From assembly GCA_030684815.1 (NCBI GenBank), contig JAUXXQ010000233.1, positions 30,890-94,889 of the forward strand: 64,000 nt of DNA, in the 5' to 3' direction. This document shows, piece after piece, positions 16,691 through 24,340 of the stretch. Position numbers and translations under genes: made by a program. Positions within the stretch are counted from its first letter, which is position 1. Every line of letters begins with the position of its first letter. The DNA is from Methylobacter sp. (GTDB lineage Bacteria > Pseudomonadota > Gammaproteobacteria > Methylococcales > Methylomonadaceae). Under the pieces are notes generated by a model, which was not told where the DNA came from, did not search any database, and saw only the letters and a program-made list of their open reading frames with translations.

Positions 16691-16830
16691 TTCACTTCTC
16701 ATGTTTTCAATCCACATTCGGCCTCATCTGCCAAATGACTTGTCTTACGACAATTCATCGACAGATGGAGGTGGTTAACGCCGCCACCGAGTAGCTGGTT
16801 GGTCGCGCGCCGCGAGGAAACGGTACAGGC

Positions 16831-18513
16831 TCACAAAACATCTAATCGACAACAAAACCTTATCATCCCCGCCTCCCGGCGTATCAAGCCCCTTAAACCC
16901 AACGCCGAAAATCCAGGCTCTTTATGCAAGCCTTTTTTGTAAGTGTCTTCGATTTTGATGCCGTCTTCATTGCCTGACGAAAACGGCCGCCCGGATAATT
17001 GCTGTAACTTATGCGCAAATTCCAATGTCAATTTAAACGTTTCCGTTTTAACTGAAGTCGTGCCCAATGCTGTCGCAAGCGCATTTCTTTCAATACTCAC
17101 CGGGATTTTTGTTTGGATGCCGTCCAAGTCGGTTTTGTGCACCGAATAACTAAACAGCGCTTCATCAAAATAAAGCACAGCAGGATTGACCGATAAGCGA
17201 AACAACACATCATGGCTGTTTTCAATAATTAAACCCGTGCCTTTGAGCCATTCAGCCAACTGCTTTAATTCGGCTTGCAGTAGCGGGTTATTTTTAACAT
17301 CAATCCAACCATAAGGATGGAAGACAATATTTTCTTCGACCGTTGCAAAGTCAAAACCGCGCGCATGTGCCGCCAAGCCCGATAAAACAGCCAATTGCCT
17401 CGGCGTTAAAGCCACATCCAACGGTTTTTCCTTGCCCAAAACACCGGCCAACAGCGGCTTTTCGCTATCAATAGGCAAAGTCAAACCGTATTTTTGTGGG
17501 TCAAACAAATAACCCGCCGCAAAACTATCCGGCAGCGCCTGTAATTCTGTTGTTAGCGCCAAACAGTCACCCCCAAAATCATCAAACAAGGCTTTGATAT
17601 AGGCTATTTTGCCGTCCGCCGTTTCGCCTTTTACCGTGTCATCAAGCGCAAACCAAACCAGACGTTCATCACGCTGGGTTTGTTGTTGCAGAAATAAATA
17701 GCCTTCCAGCGTCAATACCACCTGAAATATGTCCAGATAATATTCAGTCAAGGCATGATTAGGCGCCGAACCTTGAACTTGCCGATAAGGCTTTAAGCTA
17801 CGCCAAGGCTTGAATTGATAATGCTGTTCAAAAATAAGCCCCGCTTCTTCGTGCAGTTCCCGCTTTAAGGTATCCGGCAAGGATTGTTTCATTAAAGCCG
17901 AATTTGCCGATTGCAACTCAGCCAATAAAACAGGCATTTCCCTATCGCCCGGCACATCGCGTTGATTCAACCGCCCACCGATCAAGCCATAATCCCCGGC
18001 CTTTTTATCAAAGCGCTTTTGGGTATCTTCGCGTTGATAAAACAACAGAGCGCCGTCCAGTTTAATCACGCCCCACGCCGCATAAATATAACGGATAACT
18101 TTAGCGTTAGCGCTGGCGTGATGTTCAACGCGCCTGTTTTCAACAACACTCAACACCTCGCGCTGCTCATTTTTCTTAGCATCGGCGATGCCTTGCGTGT
18201 TCCAAAAATTGTCGGCAAAAAAGCGCGATTCATTGTCACCCAGCGCCGTTAATACCGATGTCGCCAATAATTGCGCCGGGAATGACACAAAACACCATTC
18301 GCCCTTTTGCAGATAAATCGTATTTAACACCGCCAAGGTATCGAGCAGCGTTTCTATTAACGCAATCGTATTTTCAGCAATGCCGCGATCAAGTGAATGC
18401 TGATGACAAAGCGCGTTAATCAACACTTCACGCGGAACACTGTAAAAATCGCCTTCTTCTTCGGCGTAACGGGGAAGGTGGGGAATTAAAGACTGGATTA
18501 ATTGTGCTGACAT
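16831..18513 (-). CDS. Large NUDIX-domain protein
   Basis: A 560-residue protein. A NUDIX hydrolase core lies at about 135-300: strand WGVIKLDGALLFYQRE, LIGGRLNQRD, and the box LKRELHEEAGLIFEQ, in which the REx2EE metal site is present but an unusually long insertion separates GG from the helix. The N-terminal 130 and C-terminal 260 residues match nothing I recognise; the C-terminal part contains LTPRQLAVLSGLAAHARGF, which could be a winged-helix. It leads into the Uma2/PIN/kinase genes on the same strand. The substrate is unknown; nucleotide-derived signal cleavage is one possibility. Confidence 0.65.
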   Translation of the reverse strand: MSAQLIQSLIPHLPRYAEEEGDFYSVPREVLINALCHQHSLDRGIAENTIALIETLLDTLAVLNTIYLQKGEWCFVSFPAQLLATSVLTALGDNESRFFADNFWNTQGIADAKKNEQREVLSVVENRRVEHHASANAKVIRYIYAAWGVIKLDGALLFYQREDTQKRFDKKAGDYGLIGGRLNQRDVPGDREMPVLLAELQSANSALMKQSLPDTLKRELHEEAGLIFEQHYQFKPWRSLKPYRQVQGSAPNHALTEYYLDIFQVVLTLEGYLFLQQQTQRDERLVWFALDDTVKGETADGKIAYIKALFDDFGGDCLALTTELQALPDSFAAGYLFDPQKYGLTLPIDSEKPLLAGVLGKEKPLDVALTPRQLAVLSGLAAHARGFDFATVEENIVFHPYGWIDVKNNPLLQAELKQLAEWLKGTGLIIENSHDVLFRLSVNPAVLYFDEALFSYSVHKTDLDGIQTKIPVSIERNALATALGTTSVKTETFKLTLEFAHKLQQLSGRPFSSGNEDGIKIEDTYKKGLHKEPGFSALGLRGLIRREAGMIRFCCRLDVL

Positions 18514-18557
18514 GTGTTTTTCAATAAGCTAAAGGGATAACAAATAAGCATGTCAAG

Positions 18558-19031
18558 CTAACACTGAAATTTTTCAGGAACATCGGGAAAAAATGTAGAG
18601 TTCGGCATTATGCCGGTAGTGTCATAAATCGTTACCTTGCCATCTTGACTGCAAATCCAAACTTCTTTGGCGCCTTGTTGCAGATAGAGACTGATTTTTT
18701 CAGCCATTTCCTGCATTGAATTAGATGGCGACAGAATCTCAACACATAACTCAGGTGCAGCTTGATAAGGTGTAACTAAGCCATTTTTTAAGAAAAACTC
18801 ATCCGTACCCCAGGCCACATCAGCGACCTTTACCCCTTTGGGCGTATCAATTGAGCATTCGGTGATGACCTTGCCGGTTTTGTTAGCGCGTAAAAAGAAA
18901 GCGATTTCAACTTGTAAAAATCCGTGTTGATTGGAAGCGGGAGACATCACAATTTGTCCGTATTCATTGAGTTCAATTTTGTAAGGCAAATTGCTTAAGC
19001 TTTTATCGGTTAAGACTTCTGACCATTGCAT
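18558..19031 (-). CDS. Uma2 (DUF820) family putative endonuclease
   Basis: A 157-residue protein, shorter than the Uma2 product of 11012-11617 but with the same core: KIELNEYGQIVMSPAS, HGFLQVEIAFFL, VKVADVAWGTDE (metal aspartate), CVEILSPSNSMQEMAEK and QQGAKEVWICSQDGKV. The start ATG at 19031 lies 3 bases after the end of the truncated PIN gene, with GAGG 9 bases upstream. It is the second Uma2 member in the window and sits among toxin and signalling genes. Confidence 0.8.
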   Translation of the reverse strand: MQWSEVLTDKSLSNLPYKIELNEYGQIVMSPASNQHGFLQVEIAFFLRANKTGKVITECSIDTPKGVKVADVAWGTDEFFLKNGLVTPYQAAPELCVEILSPSNSMQEMAEKISLYLQQGAKEVWICSQDGKVTIYDTTGIMPNSTFFPDVPEKFQC

Positions 19032-19034
19032 TTT

Positions 19035-19229
19035 TTATACCTCAGTAGTGTTTTTTACTTTGCTAATCACTTCTGCCAATAAAGTAGCGCTATGTTGTTC
19101 AATTTCACACCACATGGCATCAGGAACAAGCACTTGTTCAAAATCAGCCAAAATATTCAGGCTGTTAAGCTCATCTAAATGAATAATTGGCCCGGCGTCG
19201 GCAATGATGATTTGTTTAATCGATGCCAT
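19035..19229 (-). pseudogene. DUF3368 PIN-like toxin, 3' part missing
   Basis: A 64-residue frame starting MASIKQIIIADAGPIIHLDEL, followed by FEQVLVPDAMWCEI. This is the N-terminal third of DUF3368 PIN-fold toxins, including the first catalytic aspartate (ADAGP). Family members are about 155-170 residues; the later acidic residues are absent and the frame ends in unrelated residues (KVKNTTEV). Its ATG lies inside the end of the antitoxin frame, the standard overlap. Probably non-functional. Confidence 0.7.
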
Positions 19230-19413
19230 GCAAGCCCCAGTCTATATCTTCCTTAATGAACTGCTCGCTGATTTGTTGTTGATGGGATTCAATATAACGG
19301 CGGATAGCCTCAGCAAGCAATGCATCCACATTGCTCATCCAGCCTTGTTCTATCATGCTTTAAGCTTGTTGCCAAAGTTGGTCAGGGATTTGGGTTTTGA
19401 CGAGTGTGGTCAT
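19216..19413 (-). pseudogene. Antitoxin gene with internal stop codon
   Basis: Read from the ATG at 19413 (GGAGAG 5 bases upstream): MTTLVKTQIPDQLWQQA, then TAA (19360-19362), then in frame SMIEQGWMSNVDALLAEAIR and RYIESHQQQISEQF to TAA at 19216-19218. This looks like an RHH-type antitoxin of about 65 residues interrupted at codon 18; CAA to TAA is the simplest change. It lies between the response-regulator gene (2 bases upstream) and the truncated DUF3368 gene it overlaps. Confidence 0.65.
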
Positions 19414-19415
19414 AA

Positions 19416-20825
19416 TTATCTCTCCACTGAAAAACTGCGGTTATAAATATGCCGTGCTAATTCAAAAATATAATCGGTATTTTGATATTTAAAATGTTTG
19501 AATTGATACTGTAAAGCAGGGAAGTTTTTTATTTCATCTTCATTTTGTGGAATATAAACTCCACCGCTGGAAGTTAAAAACCAAAAAATTTGATAAAGCC
19601 CTTTAATAAGATACTCACTTTCAATTGTCTTATTTTTATTTTTTTGTAAATTATTTAAAGCATCATGGAAGTTAATTGCTTGCCAAGTATTGCCAGTTTT
19701 TTTTAGCAATGCTGCGTAATTTTCAACTAATGGAATATCTCTCCCGGCAGGATTTTTATAATCTCGTTTCTTAGGGTTGTCGCCAATACTATTTAGCATT
19801 TTTTCTACTGAAACTACATCGGTGAACAAACTTAATAGATTTTTTTCATACGTTAATAAATCATTGCCTAAATCAAACATAGCTCGCATATTAACGATAA
19901 ATAAATAAGCTACATCTTGCGCGGCTAATTGTTCAAATACTTTGCCATGAGCTAACCAATTTCGGCTCATTTTCATTATCCATGAAAAAGCAAACAATTC
20001 ATTTTGTTTATTTAAGTTTTTGGGGTCGGCTGCTTCCCATTCATGCGCTAAAGTTCTAACAAACAACTTATAAAATCGCTCTTTATTTTTAGGTTCTTGC
20101 AAGGGTAAAAAATTTTCTAATACGCCGATATAACTAACTAAATCCTCAAGACTAATCTTTTTTTCATCTTCTTTGATAAAATCATTAAAACGCAAAGTAT
20201 TTGTGGTTAGAGTTTTTAAATAATTACAACCTTCAACAATTCCTCTACGCAACCGCGAATAAGGATTGTCATAGCAGGCTTTTACCCATTCTTGTACTTC
20301 GTGTGCCGATTTTTCGTAAATAGTCGGTAAAGCTATTTTTGCAGATTCAAATGCTTCTTTGATACTTTTAACTTCTTCCCCATGATTAGAACAAAACAGA
20401 ATATGATCTTTTGGAAAGCCCAATTCAACCACTAATTCAGTGTAAAGATAAAAGCCCGCTATTTCTCTTAATTCTTTACATTTTTCTGTTAATAACTGTT
20501 CATCCTCTTTTTCATCCGCTTGTTTTTGATAGGCTTGAAAATCAGTTAATTTTTTTAAAACCGCATCATTAATTGTGTCACCTTCTGAAATAGCGGGTAA
20601 ATTTATATCGAGAATCACATAATCAATTTTATATAAATGTTGGCAAATAAAACTTAATCCGTCTTGAAAACTTAATTCAATAAAAACACCGTGTTGTTTT
20701 AAATTTTTTCGTAATTGCCGTTTATCTTCTGAAAAATAACTATCATCAAATAGGCTTCCTAATACATTGTTAGCAGTGGCTTTGGGTGAATTGTCAAAAT
20801 CTTCAATCCATAAGAAATGGCTCAT
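19416..20825 (-). CDS. Response-regulator receiver fused to HEPN-like output domain
   Basis: A 469-residue protein. The N-terminal 180 residues resemble a receiver: acidic pocket FLWIEDFDN (E8, D9), phospho-acceptor strand YVILDINLP (D73) and a lysine in IYEKSA (K172), with an unusually long insertion between them (about 80-135). The C-terminal half is helical and contains MKMSRNWLAHGKVF, an R288-x4-H293 motif as in HEPN ribonucleases. No DNA-binding domain is seen. It is translationally coupled (ATGA) to the histidine-kinase gene upstream. Inference: phosphorelay-controlled RNase, possibly antiviral or stress-related. The DNA is markedly AT-rich compared with flanking housekeeping genes, a sign of transfer. 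Confidence 0.7.
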   Translation of the reverse strand: MSHFLWIEDFDNSPKATANNVLGSLFDDSYFSEDKRQLRKNLKQHGVFIELSFQDGLSFICQHLYKIDYVILDINLPAISEGDTINDAVLKKLTDFQAYQKQADEKEDEQLLTEKCKELREIAGFYLYTELVVELGFPKDHILFCSNHGEEVKSIKEAFESAKIALPTIYEKSAHEVQEWVKACYDNPYSRLRRGIVEGCNYLKTLTTNTLRFNDFIKEDEKKISLEDLVSYIGVLENFLPLQEPKNKERFYKLFVRTLAHEWEAADPKNLNKQNELFAFSWIMKMSRNWLAHGKVFEQLAAQDVAYLFIVNMRAMFDLGNDLLTYEKNLLSLFTDVVSVEKMLNSIGDNPKKRDYKNPAGRDIPLVENYAALLKKTGNTWQAINFHDALNNLQKNKNKTIESEYLIKGLYQIFWFLTSSGGVYIPQNEDEIKNFPALQYQFKHFKYQNTDYIFELARHIYNRSFSVER

Positions 20826-22225
20826 TTTTCAGTTCCTAAGTTGGATAATAAAAGTTGATTTGGTATGGCGAACTCTAACAGAAAATCATCCTGTGGTTTC
20901 GGTTTTGTGAATTTGCAGCCTGTTTTACGCGCTAACGCCGATAAAAAAGTATGACCTTTGCCGCTGCCTTTGTGCTGGTCGCGTTCACGGCGAATACTAG
21001 GATTACGACAGCTTAAAATTTGGTCATTTTCTGTGGATGTCCATTCTAAAACAACGGGTTGTTTATTTTCAGAAGCATAATATTTAAAGGCATTGACCAG
21101 TATTTCATTCATTAAAATAAACAAAAATGATTCTGTGGTTTCATATTCTTTAAATTGAATCGACTCTATTTCAAATCCGATAATATCTAATTTGAAAAAA
21201 TAGTGTTCTAACCACTGTAAGCGTTCTGCTAATGAAGCGGACTGGTTTAATAATGCCGAAAATTCTTGTTCCCATTGTTTTTGTAATTCGCCTTCCATTT
21301 CAAAATAATCATCACACCATTCCTTATAACTAACAGCATCGGTTATTTTCCCTTGCGCTTTAGCATAGTTCATATAATGTTGATGTATTTTGCTCATGCC
21401 TGAAGCCGATAATAGATGCAGCAAAATCATATTCAGGTTTTTGTTTAATATGCTCATTAATGTAGCATTGCCTTTATTATCATTTTTTATTTTATCGGTG
21501 AGAATCTTGTCATCAGCGGATATAATGCTGAATATATCGAGTAAGCCACGCATTGTATTAGCAGATTCGGTATAGAGTTTTACTTGATTTTCGTGGGTGG
21601 TATTGTAAATAATTGCATCAAGTGGGCTCCGGAATTTATGGGCAAACATGGACATCATGTCTTCTATTTCCAATTCTTTTTCTTGCAGTAGTCGGTTTTT
21701 TTCTTCGATATTTTTATTAGAATCTTCGGTTGTTTTAATAATTTTTAAATAAGCATCCTTATATTGTTGTTCTTTATCAGAAATACATAAAAAAGAATAT
21801 TTAATAAATTCTCTAGCCTTGTCATATTTTTTTATATTAAGAGCTAGATTACTTGCAAAAAAGAATGCACGTTTTATTTCGTCATCATCTTTATAAGTAT
21901 CCGGAGATTTTTCTAATAGCATTTCTTCATAATCCTCTAAAGCAAGATCAGGTTTGCCTAAGAAAACATGAGCAATAGCACGATTGAAATAAGCATCTGA
22001 ATTTTTATCTAGTTCGATTGCTTTGTCGTAATCAGCAATAGCAGATTTATAGTTTTTTAAAAAAAAATAAGCATTCCCTCGGCAAAAATAAGCTTCAGAA
22101 TCTAAAGGACATAACTGAATAGCTTGTGTGCATTCGTTTATAGATAAATCAAAATTACCTTCTGCGCAATATTGAATGCCTAAGTTATAACATTCATCTG
22201 CTGATTTATCTTTTAAAATCGTCAT
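20822..22225 (-). CDS. Soluble TPR-histidine kinase
   Basis: A 467-residue protein without membrane segments. Residues 1-165 are TPR repeats (for example AYFCRGNAYFFLKNYKSAIADY and AYFNRAIAHVFLGKPDLALEDY overlap the 34-residue pattern). A coiled coil (about 168-190) leads to an H-box-like MFAHKFRSPLDAI (H196), and the C-terminus carries an HATPase N-box LMNEILVNAFKYY (N378) and a G-box KGSGKGHTFLSAL (419-431). A sensor kinase with a cytoplasmic TPR input is implied. Its TGA overlaps the ATG of the receiver-HEPN gene, so the two are made together. AT-rich. Confidence 0.75.
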   Translation of the reverse strand: MTILKDKSADECYNLGIQYCAEGNFDLSINECTQAIQLCPLDSEAYFCRGNAYFFLKNYKSAIADYDKAIELDKNSDAYFNRAIAHVFLGKPDLALEDYEEMLLEKSPDTYKDDDEIKRAFFFASNLALNIKKYDKAREFIKYSFLCISDKEQQYKDAYLKIIKTTEDSNKNIEEKNRLLQEKELEIEDMMSMFAHKFRSPLDAIIYNTTHENQVKLYTESANTMRGLLDIFSIISADDKILTDKIKNDNKGNATLMSILNKNLNMILLHLLSASGMSKIHQHYMNYAKAQGKITDAVSYKEWCDDYFEMEGELQKQWEQEFSALLNQSASLAERLQWLEHYFFKLDIIGFEIESIQFKEYETTESFLFILMNEILVNAFKYYASENKQPVVLEWTSTENDQILSCRNPSIRRERDQHKGSGKGHTFLSALARKTGCKFTKPKPQDDFLLEFAIPNQLLLSNLGTEK

Positions 22226-22278
22226 GCCTTTACCACTATTTTATAAAAACGCTAAAAACATTATAACACTGCATAATA

Positions 22279-22737
22279 TTAGAACCTATGCCATCCAGAA
22301 CCACCGCATTTGCGGCAATCAACTTCAAAATCTCCGTTGCCGTCACATTTACTGCATGGCACAGTAAATGTTCCTTCACCACTGCATCTTCTGCATTCAA
22401 ATTTTTTGGTGTAATTTCCTGTCCCATTGCAACGATTACACGATTTTGAGTTGCGGATTCCAGTACCCTGACAGGATAAACAAGGCTTTGCTGGTAATTT
22501 GAAGATACCAGTCCCCTCACAATTTCGACACGTTCCAGTGAAAGTACCCGTACCATCGCATTTGCAGCAATCAAACGTCTTTTTTCCAGAACCATCGCAG
22601 CTAAAACACGTTCCATAGCTGTTAATTGGACTAATGAAGTTTTTGAACGAAGTGTCAATACGATTTTGGTCACGTCTAGCGCGACTGCTGTAATCATTGC
22701 TTCCGAATAAGGCACCAAGTAAAGTAAAAAGTCCCAT
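22279..22737 (-). CDS. CxxCxGxG zinc-finger repeat protein without J domain
   Basis: A 152-residue protein. After about 40 residues it holds eight consecutive CxxCxGxG-type motifs: CFSCDGSG, CCKCDGTG, CRNCEGTG, CLSCQGTG, CNRCNGTG, CRRCSGEG, CSKCDGNG and CRKCGGSG. DnaJ has four such motifs binding two zinc ions; eight would bind four. No J domain or C-terminal substrate domain is present. The gene lies 53 bases upstream of the TPR-kinase gene on the same strand. It may be a redox or chaperone-like partner; that is inference. Confidence 0.8.
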   Translation of the reverse strand: MGLFTLLGALFGSNDYSSRARRDQNRIDTSFKNFISPINSYGTCFSCDGSGKKTFDCCKCDGTGTFTGTCRNCEGTGIFKLPAKPCLSCQGTGIRNSKSCNRCNGTGNYTKKFECRRCSGEGTFTVPCSKCDGNGDFEVDCRKCGGSGWHRF

Positions 22738-22785
22738 AATTTAGATAGTCTCCGAAAATTTAGTTGCGTTAAATGACACGACTGC

Positions 22786-23325
22786 TCAAGTCGTAAGTGA
22801 TTTGGCGATTTCTTCCAGCACCGTTGTCGCTGAAATTTTGTTGACATGAGTGGTTATAAACCAGCCATCACAACGTCTTTGTGACTGATAGCCGTTTACC
22901 TGCGTTCTCGCCATCAGCGGAATCGAAGTCACCACTTTATTCAGTTTGGCTACGCGCTCCAGGCCAAAGGCTTTTAAGGTCTTCACAAAGGTTTCTGCAA
23001 TGGTTGGCTCTTCGATTATTTTATCGGCCATATTTACGACTAAACGAATGCGAGGAGTCCGAGTACGATTTCGATCTTGCTTGTTAAATCTTGTTTTCTC
23101 CACTGACCGCACTTTATAACCTGAGCTAAAATTGCTCAAGGTGGATTTTATCTCCGCCTCTAACGCTTGTAACTTGCGGCACGAATCATTGATGTCTGTC
23201 ACCCGTGAAAAATCGCCCGTTAAACAAGCTTCAGCGCCTGCCATTTTGAGATCATCCGCCGCATTATTTAGCACAACGAACAATTCGATGAATTTGTTGC
23301 TTACGATTTCTGGCATTTTGTGCAT
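22786..23325 (-). CDS. Hypothetical protein, first gene of kinase operon
   Basis: A 179-residue soluble protein I do not recognise. The N-terminal half is helical (FIELFVVLNNAADDLKMAGA, CRKLQALEAEIKSTL); the C-terminal half has RIRLVVNMADKIIEEPTIAE and ends in RRCDGWFITTHVNKISATTV, possibly a small alpha/beta or winged domain. It is 48 bases upstream of the zinc-finger gene and heads a same-strand run that ends with the receiver-HEPN gene. Base composition is more GC-rich than the kinase pair, so the cluster may have been assembled from parts. Confidence 0.6.
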   Translation of the reverse strand: MHKMPEIVSNKFIELFVVLNNAADDLKMAGAEACLTGDFSRVTDINDSCRKLQALEAEIKSTLSNFSSGYKVRSVEKTRFNKQDRNRTRTPRIRLVVNMADKIIEEPTIAETFVKTLKAFGLERVAKLNKVVTSIPLMARTQVNGYQSQRRCDGWFITTHVNKISATTVLEEIAKSLTT

Positions 23326-23647
23326 GTCTGTTTCCCCGGTTTTGGTCGTTGGATTTGTTGGGTTAGCTGGCCGATGCCAATGTAACCTTTATTTAATTTC
23401 AAATTTTACAGCGGGTTGTTGTTATAAATCCGCCCTCTCAACATGCTGGATAGTATCTGGGAAATCTGCGCCGATGTAATGGGAGAACTGTGGGAGTTTT
23501 TATATAGGTTGCTTGAGCTTTAGAAATTATCATAAAAATCAACTATAAACCTACACATAATGCGCTTAGCAGCTTAGTTAATTGCCCTTTCAAAATTTTA
23601 ATCCTATAGTTTGTGTCTACAGAGTATCTACTTCAGGAGGCAATAGG

Positions 23648-23899
23648 GTTGTTAACACTAAAATTCAGAAATCGGGCAATGGCTTGGCGCTTAGGGTTTC
23701 CGGAGTATTGCGCGATATACCTCATTTTGAATCGGGTGATGAAGTGCAAATCGAGGTTAATGAAGAGGGGTTTGTGGTCAAGAAGGTTAAGCCATTAAGA
23801 AAAACAATGCCCTTTACTGAGGAATAAATCATTAAGGGATTGAATCCAGATCATGTTGATTTGGTGGTTACAAACTTGTTAGACGCTGAATATGATTGA
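23648..23899 (+). pseudogene. mazE: MazE-type antitoxin with internal stop
   Basis: The frame VVNTKIQKSGNGLALRVSGV and SGDEVQIEVNEEGFVVKKV is an AbrB/MazE DNA-binding domain. AGGAGG (23635-23640) sits 7 bases before it, yet the expected start position is GTT (23648), with no ATG, GTG or TTG in frame nearby. After MPFTEE a TAA (23825-23827) interrupts, but the frame then continues IIKGLNPDHVDLVVTNLLDA to a TGA overlapping the mazF start. The toxin-wrapping tail is therefore cut off by the stop. Loss of function is likely but not certain. Confidence 0.65.
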
Positions 23900-24239
23900 A
23901 CAACCGCACTATATTCCTGACAGAAGCGACATTGTTTGGTTGGATTTTGAGCCTCAGAAAGATAAGGAGGTAGGAAAATATCGCCCCGCACTGATTTTGT
24001 CATCTAAAGCCTACGCTCAACAAACCGGGTTGGTTATCTGTTGTCCAATCAGTTCCAGCATTAGAGGCGCTCTTTCTGAAGTCCCTGTTTCCGGGCTGGA
24101 TAAACCTTCTGTGGTGGCATCATCGATTGTGCAAACGCTGTCATGGCGCGAGCATAAGGTTAAATTTATTTTGACCGCCGATAAAGCGTGTTTTTCTGCT
24201 GTTTTGCAAAGGTTATTGCCCTTTGCTTGGGTTCAATGA
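23892..24239 (+). CDS. mazF: MazF/PemK-family mRNA interferase
   Basis: A 115-residue toxin. MazF landmarks are PDRSDIVWLDFEPQKDKEVG followed by KYRPALILS (catalytic arginine in RPALI), GLVICCPISS (conserved Ser/Thr region) and VVASSIVQTLSW (S/T-Q-x-L motif). It cleaves single-stranded mRNA at short sites. Length and motifs are intact, while its antitoxin gene carries an internal stop. The 8-base overlap with the ancestral mazE end shows the operon order. Confidence 0.85.
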   Translation: MIEQPHYIPDRSDIVWLDFEPQKDKEVGKYRPALILSSKAYAQQTGLVICCPISSSIRGALSEVPVSGLDKPSVVASSIVQTLSWREHKVKFILTADKACFSAVLQRLLPFAWVQ

Positions 24240-24305
24240 TTTTGCTTAAATCAGTCCTAAGCCGGATGAATTCGTTATAAGCAAGCTGCAAGCACGTTTC
24301 GGAAG

Positions 24306-24332
24306 GCGGGGCAGAATTCTTCCCGCCCCGGT
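24306..24332. repeat. GC-rich hairpin after glgP
   Basis: GGCGGGGCAGAA and TTCCCGCCCC surround a short loop just beyond the glgP stop on the minus strand. There is no T-run, so it is at most a weak terminator or an mRNA 3' stabiliser. Confidence 0.45.
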
Positions 24333-24340
24333 CACGTCAT

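Noticed and set aside
22236..22847. A 203-residue minus-strand frame overlapping the zinc-finger gene
   Set aside because: The overlapping frame at 22279-22737 has eight ordered CxxCxGxG motifs; the longer one has no motif and is a shadow.
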